DNA from: DASXYG01 sp036502625
Lineage (GTDB): Bacteria > Actinomycetota > Actinomycetes > Streptosporangiales > Streptosporangiaceae
Length of the DNA stretch: 51,520 nt
Assembly: GCA_036502625.1 (NCBI GenBank)
Contig: DASXYG010000020.1
Location: forward strand, 1-51,520
Direction of reading: 5' to 3'
Shown here: positions 1 to 10,670 of the stretch, piece after piece
How the letters are laid out: every line of letters starts with the position of its first letter
Numbering within the stretch: position 1 is the stretch's first letter
The notes under the pieces: generated by a model
Told to the model about the DNA's origin: nothing
The model's input: the letters and a program-made list of their open reading frames with translations, nothing else
Databases searched by the model: none
Translations under genes and position numbers: made by a program

Positions 1-419
1 CCCGCGCCCTCCCCGACCTGCGCCCCGCGCCGACCTCAACCTGTGCTCCGCGCCGACCCCGATCCAGGCTCCGCGCCATCCTCGACCTGCGCTTCGCGCC
101 ATCCCCTCGACCCACCCCGCCCCTCCACCAGTACGAACCGCACCAACCTCAACCTGCGCAGGGGGGCCCGCCTCAAATAACCCGCAGCAACCCCCGCCCC
201 CTCGACCAGGAGAAACCGCACCAACCTCAACCAGCGCGAGGGGACCCGCCTCACCCCTCCTCCAGGAAGAACCGCACCAGCCTCAACCAGCGCTAGGCGA
301 TCTCGCCTCACATCCCGACAGAGCACGGAGCCTCGGCAGTCTCAGGCGGTGCGGGGGCGACCGCGGCAATCCCCCTAACCAGCGCTAGAGGGGAGCCCGT
401 CGCACATGTGACGGCGGAT
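1..419. repeat. degenerate minisatellite, no gene seen
   Basis: A GC-rich, strongly biased stretch made of imperfect copies of a unit containing AACCGCACCAACCTCAACC, seen at about 135, 213 and 269, with a shorter degenerate unit (GCGCCGACC/GCGCCATCC) before that. Open frames exist on both strands, but they translate to Pro/Arg/Gly-rich sequence that changes with the repeats and resembles no family. I see no credible gene. It may be the edge of a longer repeat field that starts outside the window. Confidence 0.6.
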
Positions 420-1030
420 GAACCTCGGCGGACCCGGGGTGGGGTACCGCAGGAACCCCCGGGGAGAAACCCACCTCACACCTCGACGGGAGACGGGCCT
501 GGGCGGACCTGGACGGGTGGGGGCTACCGCAGGAACCCCCGCCCCAGGGAGGAGCCGCCTCGCATGTCGACGGGGGAGGGGCCTGGGCGGTCTCGGGTGG
601 GGCGGGGGCTATCACGGGACGCTCCCCTCGACCCACCCCGAGGGGAACCGCTTTGCATGCCGGCGGCGGAGAGAACCTGGGCGGACCTGGACGGGTGGGG
701 GCTACCGCAGGAACCCCCGCCCCAGGGAGGAACCGCCTCGCATGTCGACGGGGGAGGGGCCTGGGCGGTATCGGGCGGGGTGGGGACTACCGCGGGACGC
801 TCCCCTCGACCCACTCCGAGGGGAACCGCCCCCATGTCGGCGGCGGACCGGAACCTGGGCGGACCTGGACGGGGCGGTGGCTACCGCAGGTACCCCCCAG
901 GGAGGAGCCGCCTCACATGTCGACGGGAGACGGAGACCCGGCGGAGGCGGGTGGGCCGGGTTGGTGTCCGGGAGGGGTGGGGACGCGGTGGTGGATGGGG
1001 CCTCGGCGGCGGCGGTGGTGGGCGCGGTGC
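420..1030. repeat. tandem repeat, about 178-bp period
   Basis: The anchor CCTGGGCGGACCTGGACGGG recurs at 498, 676 and (slightly changed) 854, giving a constant 178-bp period, with a truncated relative at about 420. Each unit also contains an internal duplicate of roughly half its length, ending in a CATGTCGACGGG or CATGCCGGCGGCGG block, so this is a higher-order repeat. Because 178 is not a multiple of three, no reading frame is kept from unit to unit, which argues against coding. Long overlapping open frames here are a by-product of the very high GC. Confidence 0.85.
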
Positions 1031-1450
1031 CGCATATCGACGCCGGACGGGAGCTCGGAGGTCTCGGGTGGGGCAGGGGGTGTCCGGGAGCGGGGCCTCG
1101 GCGGACTCGGATGGGGTCTCGGGGGAGGCAGGCGAGGCCGGGGCGCGGCGGAGGGTGGGGATGGAGCGGGGCCTCGGCGGAGGCGGATGGGGCTGGAGGT
1201 GGTGTCCGGGAGCGGGTGAGGACGCGGTGGAGGGTGGGGGCTTCGGTAGAGGCGAGTGGGCCGCCAGGGTGGTGTCCGGTAGGGGTTGGGCGCGCGGTGG
1301 AGGGTGGGGCCTCGGGCGCAGTGGTGGGTGTCTCGGAGTAGGGGGCGGTGCTACATGTCTACGGCGGAGGGGGCCTCGGCGGAGTCGGAGGGGGGCTCGG
1401 TGGAGGGCGGGGCTGGGGTTGTGTCTGGGAGGGGTGGGGGGGTGCCGCCG
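1030..1450. repeat. degenerate GC-rich repeats merging into nuclease gene end
   Basis: Imperfect copies of a GCCTCGGCGGAGGCGGATGG / GGTGTCCGGGAGCGGG unit continue from the 178-bp tandem block. The last copies (about 1351-1440) form the 3' end of the RecB-like gene on the minus strand and encode its Pro/Ser/Thr/Glu-rich tail. Repeat purity falls steadily towards the gene. Confidence 0.7.
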
Positions 1451-2244
1451 AACTCTGGGCAGCGTTGCTGGTGGTCGCACCAGTCGCAGAGGCGGCTGCG
1501 GCGGGCGCGCCATTCGCCGGTGCGCTTGGCTCGGTCGATGGCCTGCCAGAGGGCGGCGAGTTTGCGTTCCGTGGCGCGGAGGTCGGCCTCGTCGGGGGAG
1601 TAGCGGAGGATCTCGCCGTTGCCGAGGTACATGAGCTGGAGCAGCCGCGGGATCGAGCCGCGCAGGCGCCACAGGACCAGGGCGTAGAACTTCATCTGGA
1701 ACAGCGCGCGGGCCTCGAAGAACTCGCTCGGCGCGGAACCCGTCTTGTAGTCGACCACGCGGACGTCGCCGCTGGGGGCGACGTCGACGCGGTCGATGTA
1801 GCCCCGCAGCTTCAGGCCGGAGCCGAGCACGGTCTCGACGTACATCTCGCGCTCGGCGGGCTGCAGGCGGCGCGGGTCCTCCAGCTCGAAGTAGCGCTTC
1901 AGGAGCGTTCCCGCCTCGTCGAGCCAGGTGGCCAGGGACGCCTCGTCGGGGAACATGGCCGCGATCTCCGGGTCGGACTCGCGGATGCGCGCCCACTCCG
2001 GCGGCAGCAGCTCGGCGGCGGCATCGGGCGTACGCCCCTCCGGCGGCAGGTCGTACAGCCGTTCGAGGACGGCGTGGACGACGGTGCCGCGCACGGCGGC
2101 GGGGCTCGGCCGCTCGGGGATCTTGTCGATCACGCGGAAGCGGTAGAGCAGTGGGCAGGTCATGAAGTCACCCGCGCGGGACGGCGACAGCGCGCCGATC
2201 ACCGGGATCTCGCCGCCTGCCGCGTCGCCCGCCTCGTTCGCCAT
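1351..2244 (-). CDS. RecB/Cas4-like PD-(D/E)XK nuclease with Fe-S cysteines
   Basis: A 297-residue stand-alone member of the RecB-family exonuclease (PDDEXK_1) group. The catalytic core is visible as a histidine in GTVVHAVLERL (H57), an acidic residue in GYIDRVDV (D151) and the VVDYKTG motif (D165, K167), followed by an FFEARALFQMKFYALVL helix. Four cysteines, C30 in MTCPLLYR and C253/C256/C262 in LCDWCDHQQRCPEF, match the Fe-S cluster arrangement of AddB and Cas4. It probably acts on DNA ends in repair; the substrate is unknown. The gene is divergent from the site-2 protease gene and starts directly at a leaderless promoter. Homology should end soon after C262. Residues about 268-297 are low-complexity and encoded by the flanking repeats, so the tail is probably a late addition. 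Confidence 0.85.
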   Translation of the reverse strand: MANEAGDAAGGEIPVIGALSPSRAGDFMTCPLLYRFRVIDKIPERPSPAAVRGTVVHAVLERLYDLPPEGRTPDAAAELLPPEWARIRESDPEIAAMFPDEASLATWLDEAGTLLKRYFELEDPRRLQPAEREMYVETVLGSGLKLRGYIDRVDVAPSGDVRVVDYKTGSAPSEFFEARALFQMKFYALVLWRLRGSIPRLLQLMYLGNGEILRYSPDEADLRATERKLAALWQAIDRAKRTGEWRARRSRLCDWCDHQQRCPEFGGTPPPLPDTTPAPPSTEPPSDSAEAPSAVDM

Positions 2245-2250
2245 CCCCCG

Positions 2251-2256
2251 ACCCTA
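2251..2256 (-). promoter_or_regulatory. -10 element, leaderless nuclease gene
   Basis: TAGGGT on the minus strand lies 6 nt before the ATG at 2244. That distance puts the transcription start at or beside the start codon, the usual arrangement for leaderless mRNA in actinobacteria. The G-run touching the ATG is too close to act as a ribosome binding site. Confidence 0.6.
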
Positions 2257-2316
2257 GTGCCGCCCGACGACATTCGCGGTCGCGCCGGACCCACCTGTGG
2301 ACAAGGGCCGCGCAGG

Positions 2317-2322
2317 TAGCAT
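2317..2322 (+). promoter_or_regulatory. -10 element, leaderless protease gene
   Basis: TAGCAT lies 6 nt before the GTG at 2329. No purine-rich ribosome binding site precedes the GTG, so leaderless transcription is the simplest reading. Together with the element at 2251-2256 it makes the 84-bp gap a back-to-back promoter pair. Confidence 0.6.
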
Positions 2323-2328
2323 GGGCCC

Positions 2329-3477
2329 GTGGCAGACAGCTCACGGGACGACCGGCCCGACGCGTCAGCGGACCGGCCGGGCGTGCTGATGGGGCGTCCG
2401 TTCGGCATCCCCGTGTACGTATCGCCCACCTGGTTCTTCATCGCCGCCCTGATCACCTGGGGCTACGCGCCCATCGTCGGCTACCGGCTGCCCGAGATCG
2501 GCGCGATGAAGTACGCCGTGGCGTTCGCCTTCGCCGTGCTGCTCTACGTCTCGGTGCTGGTGCACGAGCTCAGCCACTCGATCGTCGCCCGCGCGTACGA
2601 CCTGCCCGTACGCCGCATCACCTTGTACATGCTCGGCGGCGTCTCGGAGATCGAGGAGGAGCCGCAGACCCCGGGCCGGGAGTTCCTGATCGCGTTCGCG
2701 GGGCCGCTGCTGTCGCTGGTCCTCGCCGGCGTCGGGTGGGTCGCGTACCAGTTGCTGCCGCCCGCGAGCATCGCGGGCGTGCTCGTCTTCGAGCTGACCA
2801 TCGCGAACTTCCTCGTCGGTGTGTTCAACCTGCTCCCCGGCCTGCCGCTGGACGGCGGCCGCATGCTGCGCGCCGGCGTGTGGCGGCTGACCCACCGGCC
2901 CTCCACCGCGACCATCGCGGCCGCCTGGGCCGGGCGCGGCCTCGCCGTGCTGGTCGTGCTGGTGCCGTTCGTCGCGGCGGCCGTTCAGGGCACCCAGCCG
3001 AGCTGGTTCACCGTCATCTGGGCGGGCTTCATCGCCGCGTTCATCTGGCTCGGCGCCACCCAGTCGATCCGGGTGGCGCGCATCCGCGACCGCCTGCCGA
3101 ACCTTCACGCGCGCGGCCTGGCGCGCCGCGCCCTGCCCGTCACGGCGGACGTCCCGGTCTCCGAGGCGGTGCGCCGCGCGGCCGACGTCCACGCGGGCGC
3201 CATCGTCGTCGTCGACTACTCCGGGCGGCCCATGGCGCTCGTCAGCGAGTCGGCGGTGTCCGCGACGCCGGAGCAGCGGCGGCCGTGGATCCAGATCGGC
3301 ACGCTCGCCCGCACGATCGAGCCCGGCATGACGCTCACCGCCGACCTCAGCGGCCGCGACCTGCTCGACGCCATGCGCACCCACCCGGCGGGGGAGTATC
3401 TCCTGGTGGACACCAATGGCGACGTCTACGGCGTGCTCGTGGCAAGCGACGTCGACCGCGCCTTCGCGGGCGTCTGA
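2329..3477 (+). CDS. site-2 protease family (M50) with C-terminal CBS region
   Basis: A 382-residue intramembrane zinc metalloprotease. HELSH at 79-83 gives two zinc ligands and the catalytic Glu, and NLLPGLPLDGGR (about 167-178) gives the third ligand, Asp. Hydrophobic segments flank both motifs (about 33-52, 62-82, 118-142, 150-170, 203-222, 228-246). From about 265 the chain is soluble and resembles a CBS-domain region (PVTADVPVSEAVRRAADVHA, then GRPMALVSESAV), as in the Rip3-like family. The N-terminal segment MGRPFGIPVYVSPTWF is typical of the group. Known members cut membrane-bound anti-sigma factors or small membrane proteins; the substrate here cannot be inferred. In related genomes as I recall them, trmI and the proteasomal ATPase arc lie just downstream; here a transporter follows instead. 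Confidence 0.92.
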   Translation: MADSSRDDRPDASADRPGVLMGRPFGIPVYVSPTWFFIAALITWGYAPIVGYRLPEIGAMKYAVAFAFAVLLYVSVLVHELSHSIVARAYDLPVRRITLYMLGGVSEIEEEPQTPGREFLIAFAGPLLSLVLAGVGWVAYQLLPPASIAGVLVFELTIANFLVGVFNLLPGLPLDGGRMLRAGVWRLTHRPSTATIAAAWAGRGLAVLVVLVPFVAAAVQGTQPSWFTVIWAGFIAAFIWLGATQSIRVARIRDRLPNLHARGLARRALPVTADVPVSEAVRRAADVHAGAIVVVDYSGRPMALVSESAVSATPEQRRPWIQIGTLARTIEPGMTLTADLSGRDLLDAMRTHPAGEYLLVDTNGDVYGVLVASDVDRAFAGV

Positions 3478-3944
3478 GCCCTTCCGCGTCCCCATTTCGC
3501 GTATCACCGCCATGCCGATCAGATCTGCGCGGCGCCGGTAATCCGCGTCCGCGCAAGGGGCTTCCCGGCCGCGGGCTGAACGGTGGAGGGGGTCGCCCGC
3601 GGCCGGGTCGCCGGGGTCCACACTCGTCCGCGCACCGCCGCCTCCGGGCATGATCTGAGGAACATTTGAGGGTTTTCCCCTGGCGTGTGATTCGCCACTA
3701 TTGCAGGATGTCATTGCAGGTCATCGATGCGAAATCGGGGCGATGCCGTTTGCCGTGACCGATTCGACAAACCGGACGAGCAATGTACTCTCCCGGAAAA
3801 CGTTCGATCCGCGAAGGTCATATCGGGTAGGCCGAAGATGTGTGATTGGCGGGATAGCAGAGATCTCGCCGGACAATCGGATGGCCACGGGAGACCCATC
3901 GCGACATCGACGCGATAACCCCCGTGACAAGGGAGGCCCGGATT
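3478..3944 (+). other. intergenic leader region of the MHS transporter
   Basis: 467 bp without a convincing gene. The GC content falls clearly from about 3640 onwards, unlike the flanking coding DNA, which suggests promoter and leader sequence. ATTGCAGG is repeated directly at 3700-3707 and 3713-3720 (13 bp centre to centre, a little over one helical turn). Open frames across the segment have poor codon use and no recognisable product. Confidence 0.5.
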
Positions 3945-5294
3945 ATGGATGGGCAAGTGCAGGAGCGGCCGGCTCCGTCGGAGCGCGCGATACGCAAGGC
4001 CGTCGCAGCCGCCGCGATGGGGAATGCCGTCGAGTGGTTCGACTTCGCTCTGTACGGCTACCTCTCGGCGATCATGATCAAGATTTTCTTCCCCTCCCAG
4101 AGCCCCGCCGTGCAGGCGATGGCCACGTGGGGGATCTTCGCCGTCTCGTTCCTCATCCGGCCGATCGGCAGCATCGTCCTCGGCCCGCTGGGCGACCGGA
4201 TCGGCCGCAAGGCCGTCCTCGCCGTCACGATCATCTCCATGTCGGCGGCCACGCTCGTCGTCGGCCTGATCCCCGGCTACGCCACCATCGGCGTGTTCGC
4301 CCCGGTGCTGCTCATCCTGGCCCGGCTGGTGCAGGGCTTCTCCACCGGCGGTGAGTACGGCGGCGCGGCGACGTTCATCGCCGAGTACGCCCCCAACCGG
4401 CGCCGGGGCTTCCTCGGCAGCTTCCTGGAGTTCGGCACCTACGTCGGCTTCATCCTGGGCTCCGGCATGGTACTGATCCTCTCCACGGCGCTGTCCGAGA
4501 CGAGCATGAACTCCTGGGGCTGGCGCATCCCGTTCCTGATCGCCGCACCGCTCGGCCTGGTCGGCACCTACCTGCGCAGCAGGCTCTCCGACACGCCGGA
4601 GTTCACCGAGGCCAACGAGCGCGGCGAGATGCGCATGCCGTTCATGCAGCTCATGACGCAGGCCTGGCGGCGCATGCTGATGCTCGTCGGCATCGTCATC
4701 CTGCTGAACGTCGGCTACTACATCCTGCTCACGTACCTGCCGTCGTACCTCACGCAGGTGATGAAGCTCAGCGAGACGCAGGCGGCGCTCACCGAGATCG
4801 GCATCTACGTCATGATGCTGATCCTCATCGCCCCGGTCGGCATGCTGTCGGACCGGTTCGGCCGCCGGCCGATGCTCAAGATCGCCTGTTTCGGGTTCTT
4901 CCTGCTCAGCGTGCCGAGCTTCCTGATGATCAACACCGGCACCGTCTGGGGCATGGGCATCGGCCTGGTCGTCATGGGGCTGCTGCTCCTGCCGATGGCG
5001 TCGACGATCCCGGCGACGCTGCCCGCGCTGTTCCCGACCCGGATCCGCTACGGCGCCTTCTCGATCGGCTACAACGTGTCGACGTCCCTGTTCGGCGGCA
5101 CCGCGCCGCTGATCGTCACCGCGCTGATCACCGCGACCGGTTCGAAGCTGATCCCCGGCTTCTACCTCATGGCCGCGGCCGTGGTCGCCGCGCCGGCGAT
5201 CATGCTGATGCCGGAGACCGCGAAGATCTCCATGCGCGACGCCGGAACGTCGCGCGAGAAGGCCGCGCAGAACGCACCGCTCGCGACCGCCTGA
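3945..5294 (+). CDS. MFS transporter, metabolite:H+ symporter (MHS) type
   Basis: A 449-residue inner-membrane carrier of the ProP/KgtP/ShiA-like MHS family, predicted to have 12 transmembrane helices. Seen in the sequence: GNAVEWFDFALYGYLS in helix 1; the loop signature GPLGDRIGRKAVL between helices 2 and 3; RLVQGFSTGGEYGGAATFIAEYAP in part, in helices 4-5; and a second-half loop SDRFGRRPML. Family substrates include proline/betaine, alpha-ketoglutarate, citrate and shikimate; the sequence does not decide which. A longer frame opens at a GTG at 3924, but GGGAGG at 3931-3936 lies 8 nt before the ATG at 3945, so I use the ATG. The gene stands alone between a protease and the glycine riboswitch. 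Confidence 0.9.
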   Translation: MDGQVQERPAPSERAIRKAVAAAAMGNAVEWFDFALYGYLSAIMIKIFFPSQSPAVQAMATWGIFAVSFLIRPIGSIVLGPLGDRIGRKAVLAVTIISMSAATLVVGLIPGYATIGVFAPVLLILARLVQGFSTGGEYGGAATFIAEYAPNRRRGFLGSFLEFGTYVGFILGSGMVLILSTALSETSMNSWGWRIPFLIAAPLGLVGTYLRSRLSDTPEFTEANERGEMRMPFMQLMTQAWRRMLMLVGIVILLNVGYYILLTYLPSYLTQVMKLSETQAALTEIGIYVMMLILIAPVGMLSDRFGRRPMLKIACFGFFLLSVPSFLMINTGTVWGMGIGLVVMGLLLLPMASTIPATLPALFPTRIRYGAFSIGYNVSTSLFGGTAPLIVTALITATGSKLIPGFYLMAAAVVAAPAIMLMPETAKISMRDAGTSREKAAQNAPLATA

Positions 5295-5399
5295 GGCGCC
5301 GTACGACACGGGCCTCTTCTTCGGGCGCGCCGACCACACCGCCATGGGGTCGGCGCGCCCGCGCGTGTGCGGGCCCCGTACGCGAACACGCTCGTCCGG

Positions 5400-5405
5400 T
5401 AGGGT
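5400..5405 (+). promoter_or_regulatory. possible -10 of the gcvP riboswitch leader
   Basis: TAGGGT ends about 12-20 nt before the first paired element of the riboswitch, the right place for the start of the leader transcript. No convincing -35 is seen. Confidence 0.4.
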
Positions 5406-5414
5406 GAACACGCG

Positions 5415-5615
5415 CCACCGATTTCCCGAACGGGAGAGCGCCCCGCCGCCAGCGGGGTGCGCCGAAGGAGCAACCGCCCCGGAACCTCTCAGGCAAACGG
5501 ACCGTACGGGACAGGCGCCTCTGGAAAGCGGGCGTTCCGCGCCCCACCGACGGTGCAAGCCGCGCCAGGCAGGCCGGTGAAGCTCTCAGGTCCCATGACA
5601 GAGGGGGAGCTCACC
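5415..5615 (+). promoter_or_regulatory. tandem glycine riboswitch (gcvT leader RNA)
   Basis: Two aptamers in series match the glycine riboswitch consensus. Aptamer 1 (about 5425-5530) has CGGGAGAGCGCC, GCCGAAGGAGCAA, CCTCTCAGGCAAA and CTCTGGAAAG. Aptamer 2 (about 5541-5612) has CCACCGACGGTGCAAGCC, GGTGAAGCTCTCAGG and GACAGAGGGGGAG. The linker is short, as expected for the cooperative double-aptamer form. It lies about 42 nt before the gcvP start. In known cases glycine binding turns on expression of glycine-cleavage genes. The expression platform is not obvious: no T-run terminator is seen, so control of translation initiation is possible. Confidence 0.93.
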
Positions 5616-5656
5616 CAGCGTGCTCCGGCAAGCCCGTCGCCTGAGGAGACCCCCAG

Positions 5657-8530
<2,874 letters not shown>

Positions 8531-8571
8531 GCGGTGGTCCACCCCGGGGCGGGCCTGTGCACTACCGGTTG

Positions 8572-8577
8572 TAGTGT
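8572..8577 (+). promoter_or_regulatory. -10 element, leaderless small membrane gene
   Basis: TAGTGT ends 6 nt before the GTG at 8584, and there is no ribosome binding site in front of that GTG. The placement fits a leaderless transcript. Confidence 0.55.
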
Positions 8578-8583
8578 GTCTGC

Positions 8584-8961
8584 GTGCGCCGCTTCCTGAC
8601 CCTGCGCTGGTTCCGCTACCACCTGATGATGATCCTTCTGGTCGTGGCGTTCCTCGCGCTCGGCTGGTGGCAGTGGACGCGCGGCGAAGGCGGCAACGCG
8701 CGCAGCTACGGCTACGCCCTGGAGTGGCCCGCGTTCGCGATCTTCGTGGTGGTGTTCTGGATCCGGCTGATGCGCGACGAGCTCAAGCCGCCGCGCGCGG
8801 ACGACGCCGCCGCGGAGGCGTCCGACGGCGCCGGCGGGGAACCCGCCGAGCCGGAGTTCCCCGACGTGGTGCGCCCGGAGATCGACCCCGCGACCGATCC
8901 CGAGCTCGCCGCGTACAACGACTACCTCGCCCGGCTCAACGCCGGCGCGAAACGGAAGTAA
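8584..8961 (+). CDS. conserved small membrane protein, function unknown
   Basis: A 125-residue protein with two N-terminal membrane segments, about 11-28 (RYHLMMILLVVAFLALGWWQW) and about 45-60 (WPAFAIFVVVFWIRLM), then a charged cytoplasmic tail rich in Ala, Glu and Asp. The tail ends in a short helix (DPELAAYNDYLARLNAGAKRK) that looks better conserved than the linker. Proteins of this layout lie directly upstream of DUF3817 genes in many actinobacteria, as here (16-bp gap), so the two products may work together. No enzymatic motif is seen. Confidence 0.75.
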   Translation: MRRFLTLRWFRYHLMMILLVVAFLALGWWQWTRGEGGNARSYGYALEWPAFAIFVVVFWIRLMRDELKPPRADDAAAEASDGAGGEPAEPEFPDVVRPEIDPATDPELAAYNDYLARLNAGAKRK

Positions 8962-8977
8962 CGGGAGAGACGATCTC

Positions 8978-9289
8978 GTGGACGCAGCCCTGACCCGATT
9001 CCGCGTGATGGCCTACGTCACGGGCGTCGGCCTGCTGATCCTCTGCGGCGCGGTGGTCGTGCGCTACGGCTGGGACAAGCCCGAGGCCACCGCGCTGATC
9101 GGGTTCCTGCACGGCATCTTCTACATGGCGTACCTCGTCACCGCGTTCGACCTGGCGTTCCGCTGCCGCTGGAAGCTCACCACCGCGCTGCTGATCCTGG
9201 TCGCCGGCACCATCCCCGTCTGCTCGTTCATCGCCGAGCGCAAGGTCGTCGGCTGGGTGCGCGAGGGCAAGGGCGCCCTCGCCCGCTGA
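8978..9289 (+). CDS. DUF3817 family membrane protein
   Basis: A 103-residue membrane protein matching the DUF3817 pattern: an initial ALTRFRVMAYVTGVGLLIL helix, a GFLHGIFYMAYLVTAFDLA core with conserved His, and a final helix before SFIAERKVVGWVR. Three to four membrane segments are expected. The GTG start at 8978 follows GGGAGAG at about 8962-8968. It is cotranscribed with the preceding small membrane gene. Function unknown; related DUF3817 segments occur fused to other small membrane proteins in bacteria. Confidence 0.85.
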   Translation: MDAALTRFRVMAYVTGVGLLILCGAVVVRYGWDKPEATALIGFLHGIFYMAYLVTAFDLAFRCRWKLTTALLILVAGTIPVCSFIAERKVVGWVREGKGALAR

Positions 9290-9349
9290 TCGCGAAGATC
9301 AAAAGGCTCTGTAGTCGCGGCAATCCGAGACCTCGCCGCCGTCGGCGGA

Positions 9350-9355
9350 TACGCT
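9350..9355 (+). promoter_or_regulatory. possible -10 of the TPR gene
   Basis: TACGCT, about 45 nt before the start codon, would give a leader of roughly 38 nt that includes the GGGGGAA ribosome binding site at about 9389-9395. No good -35 is seen. Confidence 0.4.
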
Positions 9356-9400
9356 TCGGGGCGTGAGCGTGCCCGGCGATGCGATGCACGGGGGAAGACG

Positions 9401-10570
9401 ATGACCGCGACGCCCGATGAGGCAACCGTGGACGCCCGCTGCGAGGAGGCCAGGAGGCTGGCCACCGACGGCGACCTAGAGGCCGCCGAGCGGATCTTCG
9501 CCGAGGTGGTGGCGCTCGGCGACACACCGGCGCGGGCCCAGGCGGCGATGGGCCTCGCCGCCGTCCGCTACGACCTGGGCGACGCCCCCGGCGCCCGCGA
9601 GGCCGACCGCGTCGCCATCGCCAGCGAGCACCCCGAGTACGCCCCGCGCGCCGCCTGCCACCTGGCCATGTGCGCGGAGCACGACGGCGCGGCCGACGAG
9701 GCGCGCGCCGCCTGGCAGCGCGTCCTCGGCTTCGGCAACCCCGCGTACCTCCCCGCCGCCCACTACTCCCTCGGCAACGTCGCCGAGCAGTCCGGCGACA
9801 TCGAGACCGCGACCGGCCACTGGCGCGAGGCCGCCGCGTCCGGCGACACCCACTACGCCCCGCTGGCCGCCCACGCGCTGGGCGCGAAGCTGCTCGACGA
9901 CGGCGACCCGGCCGCGGCGGAACGCGTTTTCGCCGACGTCGCGGGGCGCGTGCCGGCCGAGGACGCGGCGCGGCTGTGGACCAGCCTGGCGATCAGCCAC
10001 CTGGAGCAGGCGCTGGGCGCGCTCGGCCGCGCGCTGGACGCCGACGACCCGGAGGTCACGCCGCTCGCGGTGGAGCTGATGGCCCGCATCCTGCCGCTGC
10101 GCGGCCACGACGACACCGCGGCCCAGGTCTGGGAGCACGGCCTCGGCCACGCCGACCCGCGCGTCGCCGACGACGTGCGCGCCCGCCTGCGCCGCGGCTT
10201 CGGCATCGACGACCACGACCACGACCACGAGACCGCCGACGACGGCGACGGCGGGCCGCGCACGCCGTACTGGTGGGAGCCGTACCTGGAGACCGCGGCG
10301 TACCAGGGCACGCTGCCGCTGCTGACCGCCGAGCTGTTCGGCGCGATCGACCGGCTGCACGACACGGTGGCGGTGCCGTACGTCCGCGCCGGGCGCCGCG
10401 TGCCCGCCGAGATCCGCGACGCCCTGGGTGCCGCCGTCCGCGTGCCCGGCGACTACGCCTGGGGCGGCGACCTGCACGACAGCTTCCGCGGCCGGTTCGC
10501 CGAGGCGACCGGATCCCGCGACACCCTCCCCGAGGGGTGGCCGGACGACGGCACGGGCGCGGCGCGGTAG
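9401..10570 (+). CDS. tetratricopeptide repeat protein
   Basis: A 389-residue soluble, Ala/Asp/Glu-rich protein built from TPR-like helical hairpins over about residues 8-265 (for example LATDGDLEAAERIFAEVVAL, then AACHLAMCAEHDGAADEARAAW). A His/Asp-rich linker, DDHDHDHETADDGDGG, sits at about 269-284 and could bind divalent metals. The C-terminal 110 residues (from PYWWEPYLETAAYQGTLP) form a separate region without recognised domain. There is no signal peptide or enzyme motif. A scaffold role is the usual guess for TPR proteins, but no partner can be named. GGGGGAA lies 5-6 nt before the ATG. Confidence 0.8.
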   Translation: MTATPDEATVDARCEEARRLATDGDLEAAERIFAEVVALGDTPARAQAAMGLAAVRYDLGDAPGAREADRVAIASEHPEYAPRAACHLAMCAEHDGAADEARAAWQRVLGFGNPAYLPAAHYSLGNVAEQSGDIETATGHWREAAASGDTHYAPLAAHALGAKLLDDGDPAAAERVFADVAGRVPAEDAARLWTSLAISHLEQALGALGRALDADDPEVTPLAVELMARILPLRGHDDTAAQVWEHGLGHADPRVADDVRARLRRGFGIDDHDHDHETADDGDGGPRTPYWWEPYLETAAYQGTLPLLTAELFGAIDRLHDTVAVPYVRAGRRVPAEIRDALGAAVRVPGDYAWGGDLHDSFRGRFAEATGSRDTLPEGWPDDGTGAAR

Positions 10571-10656
10571 GCTGCCGCCGAGGAACGCCGGTCATCAGTT
10601 CCGTAAAGATGCGGTGACTAAGCGCGAACGTCCAGCGTTTTCACAACTCCGGGCCG

Positions 10657-10662
10657 TATAGT
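10657..10662 (+). promoter_or_regulatory. -10 element, sulfotransferase gene
   Basis: TATAGT lies 8 nt before the ATG at 10671 and no ribosome binding site is present, so the transcript is probably leaderless or nearly so. The segment 10600-10670 is AT-richer than its surroundings, as expected for a promoter. Confidence 0.55.
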
Positions 10663-10670
10663 GCGGGTAT

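Noticed and set aside
408..1634. Long open frames (up to about 400 codons) across the left repeat field
   Set aside because: They change frame relative to the 178-bp repeat, have Gly/Arg/Pro-only composition, and overlap a real gene on the other strand.
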